Assembly (NCBI RefSeq): GCF_020405225.1
Contig: NZ_CP084472.1
Coordinates: 1,860,001 to 1,924,000, forward strand
DNA: 64,000 nt
Direction: 5' to 3'
DNA from: Natrinema sp. DC36
GTDB taxonomy: Archaea > Halobacteriota > Halobacteria > Halobacteriales > Natrialbaceae
Of the stretch, positions 27,077 through 35,493 are shown piece after piece. The translations under genes and the position numbers were made by a program. Each line of letters begins with the position of its first letter. The first letter of the stretch is position 1. The notes beneath the pieces were generated by a model. It was not told the origin of the DNA, did no database searches, and was given only the letters and a program-made list of their open reading frames with translations.

Positions 27077-27880
27077 TCAGAAGGGGAGCTCGCCGTCGTA
27101 GTTCGCGAGACGATGGCGAGCACAGGTCGAAAAGGCGAAGCTGAGCGTCCGTTTTCGATCGGCAGAGGGCGGAATCGCCGTCCCACACGGTGACCGATTT
27201 TCCTCGTACTCGGGATCCCACGCGTAACTGCTGAGCATCGGCGTCGCGGCCAGGGCACCGTCGTACACGAACGCGACACCGTCTTCGTGGCTCAGACCGA
27301 GCGCGTGTCCGATCTCGTGAAGGAGGACCTGCATCGTCCGCACCGGCGTCGTGTTCGGCGCGATCGCGCGGGCGTCGTCGGTGACCACGTCGTCGAACGA
27401 CTCGAGGGCGGCGAGATGTCGGGCCCCGCCGACCGATGCGATGTGGGGCACGCCGTATCCGGTGGGCGCCCGCTCCATCCCCCCGTCCGTCACCAGCAGG
27501 TTGACGTCCGACGCGGGCTCGAGGTCGCGCCCGCCGAGCGTCCCCGACGCGACCGCCACGGGCCACTCCCCGCGGCGAGTGACGCGTGCGGCGTCCTCGG
27601 TCGAAACCGAGACGGTTCCACCGATCGAAGCCTCGAGTGTCCAGTACTCGAGGGCGAGGGTTTCGTCGAGATACGATCGGACCCGATCTACGACCCCGTC
27701 GTAGGTAGCGGCCCGTTCGGAGAGCCAGATCCGCACCTCGAGCGTGTCGCTCGTCCCCCGCGTCGCATACGCCAGCGTGCCGAGCGAGGCCGTCGATCCG
27801 ATCGTCCCGAGGAACGCGCGGCGTTTCACGAGCGTGCGTCTCGCAACGAGGGCGGAGTGCCTGCGGGTGTCTATGGACAC
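27077..27880 (-). CDS. Matrixin-like zinc metalloprotease, probably exported
   Basis: A 267-residue protein. It carries HEIGHALGLSH (His188, Glu189, His192, His198), the metzincin zinc signature HExxHxxGxxH, followed by ATPMLSSYAW, which supplies the Met-turn. The N-terminus has KRRAFLGTIGSTASLGTLAY, a Tat-like signal. It would be best placed if the GTG codon at 27829 were the start; the upstream ATG at 27880 adds 17 Arg-rich residues. It is expected to act outside the cell as a peptidase. No inhibitor or partner gene is adjacent, so the substrate cannot be named. Confidence 0.8.
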   Translation of the reverse strand: MSIDTRRHSALVARRTLVKRRAFLGTIGSTASLGTLAYATRGTSDTLEVRIWLSERAATYDGVVDRVRSYLDETLALEYWTLEASIGGTVSVSTEDAARVTRRGEWPVAVASGTLGGRDLEPASDVNLLVTDGGMERAPTGYGVPHIASVGGARHLAALESFDDVVTDDARAIAPNTTPVRTMQVLLHEIGHALGLSHEDGVAFVYDGALAATPMLSSYAWDPEYEENRSPCGTAIPPSADRKRTLSFAFSTCARHRLANYDGELPF

Positions 27881-28015
27881 GCATTAAGTATCGGTCACTC
27901 CCTGCGATACGGACCACCGTGACCGACACGGCCGCCTCGAAGTGCGGTGCCGGCGGCCACTCACGTTCGGTGCCGAGGGCCAGACAGACGGGATCCGAGC
28001 GTTCGGCCGACGCGA

Positions 28016-28282
28016 CTACCGCGGCGGCACGCGCCGAGTATCGACGACGCGGGCACGGCGCTCGACGACGCGGATCTCGAGCCTGTCGGGAAGTTCGTCC
28101 GGGTCGGTCGGTATGAGCAAGAGCAACGCGTCGTCCGCAGTTTCGACCAGTCGTCGGTGCGGCGCGCGCTGGTGCATACAAACCGTCCACTCGCCGTCCC
28201 GAAGCCGTCGTTTGACTTGCCAGTCGGTGTAGTACCGACCGTCCGACCCCTCGAAAACGGTCTCGAACGGGAGCGCTACCAC
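28016..28282 (-). CDS. Conserved-looking hypothetical protein, 88 residues
   Basis: An 88-residue frame with alternating beta-type pattern: MVALPFETVFEGSDGRYYTD, WQVKRRLRDGEWTVCMHQRA, DDALLLLIPTDPDEL. I accept it over the overlapping plus-strand frames because its acidic and hydrophobic distribution is protein-like while theirs is Arg-rich. Downstream neighbours are the protease (minus strand) and, 240 bases upstream, the Bat-type regulator. No family recognised; the Arg-rich last 15 residues are odd. Confidence 0.5.
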   Translation of the reverse strand: MVALPFETVFEGSDGRYYTDWQVKRRLRDGEWTVCMHQRAPHRRLVETADDALLLLIPTDPDELPDRLEIRVVERRARVVDTRRVPPR

Positions 28283-28521
28283 GAGTTTGCCACCCCTCGC
28301 GCTCGAGAGTCAGGTCTTCCGCGCGAGCCGGCGACGGCGTGGACGATCCGAGTGGCCCCGGTCATTCCTACAGCATCGAACGACCGTCACGCACGTCGGC
28401 ACTCGGATTCATATGGACGACGTTTAAGCGAGCGTTACTTTCTACCGAGTGTGATAGTCAGAGACACGCTGCTTGACTGGTGGACGGGCCGCCGACTGTA
28501 GTAGCGGTGACTGGCGACGAA

Positions 28522-30543
28522 CTATTCCGGAGTTCCGCCGTCTTCGAAGAACTCACCGAGAATCGATTTGAGTCCCTTTCGCAGGTGCTGGTGCATCGTC
28601 GGCGGCGAGATGTCCATCGAGTCGGCGATATCCTCCCCGGTACTCTCGCGCGGCCAGTCGAAGAACCCGCTGTAGTAGGCGAGTCGCACCGTCGTGAGCT
28701 GGCGGTCAGTGAGCCCGTCGAGGATCCGGTTCCGTCGCTCGGCCGCCGTCCTGACCGGTCGATCCACTTCCCGTCTGGCGACGAGTTCGGTGTTTTCGTA
28801 GATCACGGTCAGCGCCTCCGCGATCTCCCGGATATCGGCGTCCTGTGAGACTTCGACCAGACAGGTCCCGACCCCGTCCGCGACGGAGACGTCCCGAACC
28901 GTCGCGCCGTGGTTCGTGAGCGTCCGGACCCCCGACTTCGACAGCCGCATCTCGATCGTACAGCTCTCCTCCCCGTCGTGGATGAGCCGACACTCCTCGA
29001 CCGAGTCGTGGGCCGCCGCCTCCTCGAGCACCGTCTCGCCGTCCAGCCCGTCGATCGTCACGTACTGGAACGTGCGTCCGCCGGCGGTCGTGCCGGCCCA
29101 CTCGAGCGAGCAGGTGCAGCCGTACTCCGTCGAGAGGTCGAACGAGAACGTGTCGCCGCCGTCGATCCGGAACTCGAGTTCGACGACGGAGTCGGCGAAG
29201 AGCAGCTGGCGGTTCTTGACCGCCATGATCGTAAAGCCGATCGTCTCGCCGAGCAGCCTGAACCCGGCCCGCTCGCGCTCACTGAAGGCGTCGTCGCGAC
29301 TCGCGAGCACGGTGAGCACGCCGTAGATCGAGTCCTCGTGCGTGATGGGGACGGCGATCGCGGACCGCACGTCGTCTTCGCGGGCCGCCGCCCGCAATTC
29401 GCCGGGGATCGACTCGTCCTCGAGAACGCGGTTCGTCGTCCGTAACTCGCCGGTTTTCGCGGCCTTCGCGACGGGGTTATCGTGATCGTCACCGGGGTAC
29501 TCGCGAATGCGCTCGAGGACAGTCTCCGCCTCGCCCGCCCCCGTTCGGTAGGAGAGTCGCCCGTCCCCGGTCCGTTCGGCGATCCACGAGCCGCAGTACA
29601 GCTCCGAGTCGACGAGTTGCTCGCAGACCTCGTGTTCGATAGCGTCCCTGGCCGGGGCCTCGACCAGCGTCTCGATGACCCGTCGGACGACCGCGTTGAT
29701 CCGGTTGAGCGTCTCGAGCTGGTCCTGACGCGAGCGGAGTTGCCGCTCGCGCTCGACGCGTTCGGTGATATCCCGCGCCAGCCAGACGACGGCGCGCCGG
29801 CCCTGAATCCGTTCGTCGATCGGGACGACCCGAGCCTCGAACTGTCGACGGCCGTCGGTCGTGTCCGCCTCGTACTCGACCGACTGGACGTCCTCGGTTC
29901 GGATCGCCCGATCGACACACTCCTGTAACTTCGCGGCGACTACGTCGGGGAACGCGTCGTCGAGCGCGGTTCCGACGAGGTCGTCCGCCGGCATCGAGTA
30001 CAGATCCGCGGACTCGGACCGGACCTTCGCCTCGAGATACGTGCCGTTCTCGCCGATGACGAAGGCTTCGTCGGGCAGTTCGTTCGCGAGGATGTGATGG
30101 TATCGGCCGTCGCCGCCGTCCGCTGGAACCGAGGGGGCAGCTCGAATCGTCGAGACGATCCGATCGATCGGGTCCTCGTCGCGCGTCGTCGGCACGTACT
30201 CGGTCGCGTCGGCCCGGAGCGCGACCGTGGCGAGTCGCTCGCTGCCCTCGCGTGGCGCGACGATCGTCGGCACGCCAGCCAGGCCGGCGTGGACTCGCCG
30301 GAGGACGGTCTCTATCTCGCCGGGACAGTCGAGTTCGATGACGACGGCACTCGGCGTGATCGATGCTGGCTCGTCGTCGCGTCGCTCCATCGCCGACTCG
30401 AGGACGGACTCGAGATCCGCGCTCGCGGGCACCGTTCGAACGTCGCACTCGGTGGCTTGCTCGAGGCGGGCCCGAAGACGGCTCTCCTGGCCCCGCGCGT
30501 CAGTTACGATGATGATCGGTCTCGATCGATGTGCTGCGTTCAT
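28522..30543 (-). CDS. PAS/GAF/Bat-HTH_10 sensor-regulator
   Basis: A 673-residue one-component regulator. A receiver-like N-terminal domain (RPIIIVTDARGQESRLRARL) covers about residues 7-135. PAS follows at about 150-280 (YHHILANELPDEAFVIGENG, then VVWLARDITERVERER). A GAF domain comes next at about 300-460 (SAIAVPITHEDSIYGVLTVL), then the Bat domain at about 470-610, and the C-terminal HTH_10 (LTDRQLTTVRLAYYSGFFDW, SMDISPPTMHQHLRKGL). I chose the internal start at MNAAHRSRP because it opens the receiver-like domain. Longer starts add 35 residues of shadow-like sequence. Ligand and targets are unknown; it stands alone. Confidence 0.87.
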   Translation of the reverse strand: MNAAHRSRPIIIVTDARGQESRLRARLEQATECDVRTVPASADLESVLESAMERRDDEPASITPSAVVIELDCPGEIETVLRRVHAGLAGVPTIVAPREGSERLATVALRADATEYVPTTRDEDPIDRIVSTIRAAPSVPADGGDGRYHHILANELPDEAFVIGENGTYLEAKVRSESADLYSMPADDLVGTALDDAFPDVVAAKLQECVDRAIRTEDVQSVEYEADTTDGRRQFEARVVPIDERIQGRRAVVWLARDITERVERERQLRSRQDQLETLNRINAVVRRVIETLVEAPARDAIEHEVCEQLVDSELYCGSWIAERTGDGRLSYRTGAGEAETVLERIREYPGDDHDNPVAKAAKTGELRTTNRVLEDESIPGELRAAAREDDVRSAIAVPITHEDSIYGVLTVLASRDDAFSERERAGFRLLGETIGFTIMAVKNRQLLFADSVVELEFRIDGGDTFSFDLSTEYGCTCSLEWAGTTAGGRTFQYVTIDGLDGETVLEEAAAHDSVEECRLIHDGEESCTIEMRLSKSGVRTLTNHGATVRDVSVADGVGTCLVEVSQDADIREIAEALTVIYENTELVARREVDRPVRTAAERRNRILDGLTDRQLTTVRLAYYSGFFDWPRESTGEDIADSMDISPPTMHQHLRKGLKSILGEFFEDGGTPE

Positions 30544-30876
30544 CCGTGTATCCCCGTCCGCAACCTGATCGGTCCGTCTCCGCACTCCTTTCTCTACATC
30601 TACGCTGTGAAATAAAAACCTGCTGGTCGTCGTTCGACCGGCGGACACCTCACGGCCGGTGACCGACGCCTCGAGAGCCGTGGGTCACGGATTCGCGACG
30701 CGGCACCTGTCACGGGACATCGTGTCCATCGCGCAGTGGAATCGATTGCTCGGTTGAATCGACTGCTCGAGCGGCTCAAACGGTCTGCTGTCACTGTGTC
30801 ACGGCGCACCTGTACGGCGGGTCTCGGTCACGCCGAACTGACAGGAGTCACCGAGCTGTGAGACGGGCTCCTGGTC
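30544..30876. other. Intergenic gap, no gene seen
   Basis: Between the Bat-type regulator and the MTH865-like gene, both on the minus strand. Candidate frames lack typical composition. The region near 30600-30620 (ctgtgaaataaaaacc) is AT-richer and may contain the promoter of the Bat gene. No repeats or RNA genes were recognised. Confidence 0.35.
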
Positions 30877-31128
30877 TCACAGCTCGTCCGCCGCTTTCAG
30901 TTCCGCGATCAGGTCGTCGACGAGGGAGTCGACGTCCTCGTAGGGGAACTCCCCGCCGCCAGTTGTGGCGTTGAGCTCCATCGCGGTCATCGAGAAGTCG
31001 CCGGACTCGAATCTCGTCCCCGGCCCGTCGGGCAGCGCCGGCACGAGTTCCATCGGACCCGAGACCGGATAGTCGGCGTTCTCGAACGCGTCGGTCAGCT
31101 GGTCGCGGAGTTCGGCTTCGTCTGCCAT
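30877..31128 (-). CDS. MTH865-like family protein
   Basis: An 83-residue protein starting MADEAELRDQLTDAFENADY and ending VDSLVDDLIAELKAADEL. The helix-rich layout and DYPVSGPMELVPALPDGPGT match the MTH865-like family (PF07747), a small EF-hand-like archaeal fold of unknown role. I chose the ATG at 31128 because it opens the family domain; a longer frame would add 33 Ser/Arg-rich residues. It is followed (113 bases upstream on this strand) by a membrane protein gene and may be transcribed separately. Confidence 0.78.
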   Translation of the reverse strand: MADEAELRDQLTDAFENADYPVSGPMELVPALPDGPGTRFESGDFSMTAMELNATTGGGEFPYEDVDSLVDDLIAELKAADEL

Positions 31129-31241
31129 GAGTTCGTGTTTCCGTGCGGACACCAATAACTTACAGGGAGACCGTCGACCGGTCAGCGATAGAGACCCCCG
31201 ATCAGAGCCGGTCGCGGACGGCCGCACCCGGCTGCGAGCGA

Positions 31242-31955
31242 CTAGAGCCGTCGCATGAACTCGGGGAGGATCCCCCGCTCGCTCGAGGCGGTCGCCGCGG
31301 CCGGCTCGGCACCGGGCGGGTCGATCTCCCCGTCGCCGGCGTCTTCGAACGCGTCGGAATCCCCATCAGCGGCGCTCGCGGAGCCGGCCGGCGTACCGTC
31401 GGGTTCGGCTGGGGTCCCGCCATCTGTTCCCGCCGCCGCCGTTCCGTTCGATGCGTCGGACTCGGCGTCGACGGTCGCCTGGAACTCGGCTTCGGATTCG
31501 GGGCCGAAGTAGTACGGGTCGGCGGGAAGCGAGGCCCGGAGCCGGACGTTCGCGTAGCCGGCCAGCGCCAGTGCGGGAACGAACAGCGGCTCGAGCCCGA
31601 ACAGCGTCGGTCCAGCGGTCAGGATGACGAGAAAGACCGACAGCGGCGAGTAGAGGAAAAAGGCGACGAGCCGAAAGGCATCACCGACGTAGCCGTCGAC
31701 GACGTACGCGTAGAGTCCGTACGCACCGACCAGCAGGCCGACGTCGGCGTAGAGCCCGACGAGCAGTCCGACGTCACCCGCGACGAATCCGTGGATGTGG
31801 ACCGCGATCGAACCCGTGAGTACCGTCGTTCTGTTGACGTAGGTCTCGTCGAGCGCCATCCCGAACACGAGCACCGAGAGCTGGATCAGCGGGGCCGCAA
31901 TCCACCACGGGAGGGAACTGAAGAGAACGCCATAATACACGTCGATTACACCCAC
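31242..31955 (-). CDS. Integral membrane protein, unknown (GTG start)
   Basis: A 237-residue protein. Residues about 1-160 contain four to five membrane helices (VLFSSLPWWIAAPLIQLSVL; VLTGSIAVHIHGFVAGDVGL; FFLYSPLSVFLVILTAGPTL). The last 75 residues are an acidic, Ala/Asp/Gly-rich cytosolic-type tail. I chose GTG at 31955 because a TATA-like tttaaagg-type block lies about 30 bases upstream (31982-31988) and the upstream in-frame extension is not membrane-protein-like. No named family recognised. It is divergent from the ribbon-helix-helix gene. Confidence 0.72.
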   Translation of the reverse strand: MGVIDVYYGVLFSSLPWWIAAPLIQLSVLVFGMALDETYVNRTTVLTGSIAVHIHGFVAGDVGLLVGLYADVGLLVGAYGLYAYVVDGYVGDAFRLVAFFLYSPLSVFLVILTAGPTLFGLEPLFVPALALAGYANVRLRASLPADPYYFGPESEAEFQATVDAESDASNGTAAAGTDGGTPAEPDGTPAGSASAADGDSDAFEDAGDGEIDPPGAEPAAATASSERGILPEFMRRL

Positions 31956-31980
31956 TCGTCCGAGTGGAGTCGGCCCCGTA

Positions 31981-31989
31981 CCTTTAACG
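31981..31989 (-). promoter_or_regulatory. TATA box for the 31955 membrane protein
   Basis: On the minus strand the bases read cgttaaagg, centred about 30 bases before the GTG start at 31955. This is the usual archaeal spacing for a near-leaderless message. Confidence 0.45.
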
Positions 31990-32101
31990 TTCGTTCCGTT
32001 TCGAGACTCGATACGGGCCCCGACGATCGACGGGCACAATGTGTGTCTGCGTGCGTCGGCGCTCGAGCCATCGCTCGTCACGAGACGCCGTCTTTCGACG
32101 G

Positions 32102-32165
32102 ACGCTCGTCGCGGTCAGACGCCGCTCGACGGATACTCGTCGGAGTCAGACGCCGTTCGACGGAC
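32102..32165. repeat. About 31-bp imperfect tandem duplication
   Basis: The unit ending gtcagacgccgctcgacgg is followed by a second ending gtcagacgccgttcgacgg. The duplication sits in the divergent promoter region between the membrane protein and the ribbon-helix-helix gene, 40-100 bases from the latter's start. Confidence 0.5.
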
Positions 32166-32206
32166 GGTCGAAACAGTAATTAGTCATCGGCGAACAGTAT
32201 GTCGAT

Positions 32207-32596
32207 ATGGCAAAGGATACCGTCAGGTACCCCGACGACGTGGTCACGGAGATCGACACGCTCGTCGACGACGGTATGTTCGAGAGCAAGTCGGAGTTCT
32301 ATCGGTTCTCCGCGGAGTACGTCCTCACCCTGATCGATTCCGATCACGAGGTCGAGACGTTCAACTTCGACGAGATCAAGTCCGAACTCGACATCAGCGA
32401 CCGCGACCACGCCGAAGCGCTGGGCGCCGACGGCGGGACCTTCTTCCTCGATGCCGTGATAAACGTCCGAAAGTACGGCCTGCGGGGCAACTACGAGGCC
32501 GCCGAACGCTTCATCGACACCCACTACGACGAGACCGATCAGGAGTGTATCATCCTCGAGGAACTGCTCGGAACGTATCGTAGCGAATCGCCGTAG
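32207..32596 (+). CDS. Ribbon-helix-helix (CopG-type) regulator with long C-terminus
   Basis: A 129-residue protein. Residues about 1-45 form the ribbon-helix-helix: MAKDTVRYPDDVVTEIDTLV then MFESKSEFYRFSAEYVLTLI. The C-terminal 80 residues (DEIKSELDISDRDHAEALGA; RKYGLRGNYEAAERFIDTHY; CIILEELLGTYRSE) are helical. Long ribbon-helix-helix proteins of this sort exist in haloarchaea, including the cell-division regulator CdrL near cdrS-ftsZ2. Here there is no ftsZ nearby, so I do not assign that name. It probably binds DNA as a dimer and its own promoter carries a tandem duplication. Confidence 0.8.
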   Translation: MAKDTVRYPDDVVTEIDTLVDDGMFESKSEFYRFSAEYVLTLIDSDHEVETFNFDEIKSELDISDRDHAEALGADGGTFFLDAVINVRKYGLRGNYEAAERFIDTHYDETDQECIILEELLGTYRSESP

Positions 32597-32668
32597 CCGG
32601 TCGAGCGCCGTCCGCGACCGGTGCCGCCACCGCTCTCCATCACCGTCGTTCTCCGTCACCGTCGTTCT

Positions 32669-34261
32669 TCAGCACTCCTGAAACGGTTCGCCGAGCGCCG
32701 CCAGATCGACGTGCTCGCCGACGAGTCGCGCCGCTCGATCGGACGGCGTCGACCCCGTTCCGTCGGCCGTCATCGATGATGCTGTAGTGTCCTCGCGCGA
32801 CGGGCGATCGATACCGGCTGTCTGGGCGACGTGATCGAGAAACGCCGTCCGGACCGACGCGTTGTCGAACAGGCCGTGCAGATAGGTCCCCAGTATCCGG
32901 CCACTCGCCGCACTCGAGTCCCCGAGCGGTCGGCTCACGTCCTCGAGCGCGCGGGTCCGGCCGGCGTGGATCTCGTAGCCCGACGCGTGGCCCGTAGCAC
33001 CCTCGAGCAGCGGTGATGCGTCCCCGTCGACGGGAACCGTCGTCTGCTCGAGGCGCTTGTCGCCCTCGAAGCGAGTCTCGACCGGCAACAGGCCCAGTCC
33101 CTCGACGACGTCGTCCTCGCCGGTTCCCTCGAGCGCGGCGTTGGTGATCCGCTCGCCGAGCAGCTGATAGCCGCCGCAGACGCCGACGATCGGCCCGTCG
33201 AAGGCTGCGAGCGCGTCGGCGAAGCCGGCGTCGTGGAGCGCCAGCAGGTCGTCGACCGTGTTCTTCGTACCCGGGAGGACGACCGCGTCGGCGTCGACGC
33301 CCTCGAGCGGATCGGCCGCGTTTCCGTCGACCGGCACGTACACCACCGAGACGCCGGGTTCGGCCGCCAGCGCCTCGAGGTCGGTTGCGTTCGAAATTCG
33401 GGGCAATCGGGGCACTGCGATCCGCACTCGACGGTCCGCTGGGACGCCGTCGTCGTCGCCGACGACGCCTCGCTCTTCGGTATCGGGGAGGCTGACGCTG
33501 TCCTCCTCGGGGAGACCGGGGTCGTCGTAGGGGAGCACGCCGAGAATTGGGACTCCGGTCTTCGATTCGATTTCTTCGATACCGGGCTCGAGCAGCGACG
33601 GATCGCCCCGGAATTTCGTGATGAGCGCGCCGACGATGCGCTCGCGGAGGGCGTCGGGAACGAGTTCGATGGTCCCGTAGAGGCTGGCGAAGGCCCCGCC
33701 GCGTTCGATGTCGACCAGCAGGAGGATGTCGGCGTCGGCGAACCGGGCGGTCTCGACGTTCGCGAGGTCCCGATCGTGCAGGTTGATCTCGCCGATACTG
33801 CCCGCGCCCTCGGCGACGATCACGTCGTTGTCGGCCGCGAGTCTGCGATACGATTCCTCGGCCGCCTCGCGCGCCCGCTCCCAGTACTCCTCGTAGTACG
33901 CGCCGGCGGGAACGTGCTCGTGGGCCTCGCCCTGCAACACCAACTGGCTCTCGCCGTCGCCGCGAGGTTTGAGCAGGACCGGGTTGCAGTCGGTGGTCGG
34001 CGTGGTTCGGGCCGCTCGAGCCTGGACGAACTGGGAGACGCCGATTTCGCCCCACTGGTCGATTCCCTCACTGCCCTGTTCGCTATTCGGCTGGCCGTCC
34101 GCGTCCGGCCGAACGACGACTCGAGCGTTGTTGCTCATGTTCTGGCCCTTGAACGGCGCGACGTCGACTCCACGATCGGCGAGCAACCTGCAGAGGCCGG
34201 CAGCGACCGTCGATTTACCGACGTGACTCGCGGTTCCGGCGACGAGGAGGGTTCTGGTCAT
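32669..34261 (-). CDS. cobQ: Cobyric acid synthase CobQ/CbiP
   Basis: A 530-residue two-domain amidotransferase that amidates four carboxyls of the corrin ring in cobalamin synthesis. The N-terminal ATPase has [14 protein letters not shown] near residue 9 and [10 protein letters not shown] near 38. The C-terminal class I glutaminase has the nucleophile elbow VCGGYQLLG and the catalytic His in [10 protein letters not shown]. Length fits the family, with haloarchaeal acidic inserts near 270-290 ([17 protein letters not shown]) and 475-500. It stands alone; no other cob/cbi genes lie in the window, which suggests the pathway is scattered in this genome. Confidence 0.92.
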   Translation of the reverse strand: MTRTLLVAGTASHVGKSTVAAGLCRLLADRGVDVAPFKGQNMSNNARVVVRPDADGQPNSEQGSEGIDQWGEIGVSQFVQARAARTTPTTDCNPVLLKPRGDGESQLVLQGEAHEHVPAGAYYEEYWERAREAAEESYRRLAADNDVIVAEGAGSIGEINLHDRDLANVETARFADADILLLVDIERGGAFASLYGTIELVPDALRERIVGALITKFRGDPSLLEPGIEEIESKTGVPILGVLPYDDPGLPEEDSVSLPDTEERGVVGDDDGVPADRRVRIAVPRLPRISNATDLEALAAEPGVSVVYVPVDGNAADPLEGVDADAVVLPGTKNTVDDLLALHDAGFADALAAFDGPIVGVCGGYQLLGERITNAALEGTGEDDVVEGLGLLPVETRFEGDKRLEQTTVPVDGDASPLLEGATGHASGYEIHAGRTRALEDVSRPLGDSSAASGRILGTYLHGLFDNASVRTAFLDHVAQTAGIDRPSREDTTASSMTADGTGSTPSDRAARLVGEHVDLAALGEPFQEC

Positions 34262-34351
34262 CCGCGTTGGGCGGTACTCGAGTAGCGGGAAGTATCGACC
34301 TATCGGTTCGTTTCGGACGCGTTCTGTTCGCGCGATCGCTGTACGTCGCCG

Positions 34352-34930
34352 TCACGGCAGTGTACTGACGCAGTCGCGGAGGTCGTCCTCCGTCTGCCAG
34401 ACGCACAGCCGATCCGCGTCCGCCAACATATCGAAAATCGCCGTCTGCATCCCGCTGTACGGCTTCTCGAGATCGACGACCGTCTCGATATCCGCGTCCG
34501 CCAGATCGTCGTAGGCTCGCTTGAGAACGTACGTTTTCGCGAAGTACTGCTCGAGAGCGGTGAAATACCCCTGTTCGACGAGGAACCCACCGCGGTCGTG
34601 TTCGGTCACGCCAACGATGATATCGGCGTAATCGGAGAGAATACGGAACTTGAGGTAGGTATTCGTCCACTCGCTCCGGATATCGACCATCAAAAACGCG
34701 TAGCTATCCGATCGGCGGTTGAGTCTGTCCTTGACGAGCTGGAGTCGATGAATCTCCGGTCGTCCGTAACTGCCCAAAACGAAGTACGTTCTCTCGGTCG
34801 TGAGGACCGGTGAAAGCTCTGCGACGCTGTGTTTGAGCGCTTCGTACTCCGCCGGCGTCAGCGACGACTCGTGGAGGTGCGATTCGGCTTTTTCGGCGAG
34901 TTCGTCGACCGTCACCGGCTCCTCGGTCAT
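34352..34930 (-). CDS. Predicted nucleotide-binding/TIR- or deoxyribosyltransferase-like protein
   Basis: A 192-residue protein. Residues about 1-45 are an acidic helical N-terminus (EEPVTVDELAEKAESHLHES). The core from TYFVLGSYGRPEIHRLQLVK, through YAFLMVDIRSEWTNTYLKFR, to DYADIIVGVTEHDRGGFLVE has the strand-helix order (FVLG..., AFLM-D..., IIVGVTEHDRGG...EQGYF) seen in nucleoside-deoxyribosyltransferase/TIR-like small-nucleotide binders, such as the DUF7509-type proteins of haloarchaea. The fold is my inference from pattern, not a match. It is divergent, with a 119-base gap, from a winged-helix regulator. Confidence 0.55.
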   Translation of the reverse strand: MTEEPVTVDELAEKAESHLHESSLTPAEYEALKHSVAELSPVLTTERTYFVLGSYGRPEIHRLQLVKDRLNRRSDSYAFLMVDIRSEWTNTYLKFRILSDYADIIVGVTEHDRGGFLVEQGYFTALEQYFAKTYVLKRAYDDLADADIETVVDLEKPYSGMQTAIFDMLADADRLCVWQTEDDLRDCVSTLP

Positions 34931-35049
34931 TAGCCGGACGAACGCAGCTCAAATTCTTCAATTTACCGACTGAAGCGGCGACCACATCGTAGAGGACCGA
35001 TTCGTATTTGGGCGAAACGCTTTTGCACGTACCAGTTAAATTACGGAGT

Positions 35050-35460
35050 ATGAGCACACCGGATCGAACGCCGACTGACCTCGAGACCGTTCGCGAGCGG
35101 CTGAACGTCGTCACTCAGGAGACGCGATTCGCTCTCGTGCAGGATCTCCTCGGTCATCCCGAGGGACTACCGACGCTGAAAGAACTGGATTACGTGAACC
35201 CGAGCAAGAGCCGAACGACGATCCGACAACACCTCCAGCAACTCATCGAAGCGGGGATCGTCGAGGAAGTCACTCTCCCGACGGAACGCCGCCGGAACGA
35301 TCTCCCGTACAAGTTCTACGGTATCAGCGAGGAGGGACGCCAGTTCCTCGAGGCGCACGACCTCCTGCGAGCGGAAGAGACGCTCCACGACGTCTACGCG
35401 CGGGTAGAGAAGACCGACGAGATCGAGCGATACGAGACCGCACCGCGACCCGAACGCTAG
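35050..35460 (+). CDS. ArsR/PadR-like winged-helix transcriptional regulator
   Basis: A 136-residue protein. Residues about 12-95 form a winged helix: RLNVVTQETRFALVQDLLGH, TLKELDYVNPSKSRTTIRQH, LQQLIEAGIVEEVTLPTERR. The C-terminal helix (FLEAHDLLRAEETLHDVYAR) is probably the dimerisation helix. The start at MSTPDRTP is chosen because the message likely begins near ttgcacgtaccagttaaatt 25-35 bases upstream and the longer frame adds nothing. It is divergent from the 34930 gene, which it may regulate from the shared 119-base region. Confidence 0.78.
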   Translation: MSTPDRTPTDLETVRERLNVVTQETRFALVQDLLGHPEGLPTLKELDYVNPSKSRTTIRQHLQQLIEAGIVEEVTLPTERRRNDLPYKFYGISEEGRQFLEAHDLLRAEETLHDVYARVEKTDEIERYETAPRPER

Positions 35461-35493
35461 GTTCGAGCCGAGATCGCAGCGTCTCCAAACCGA

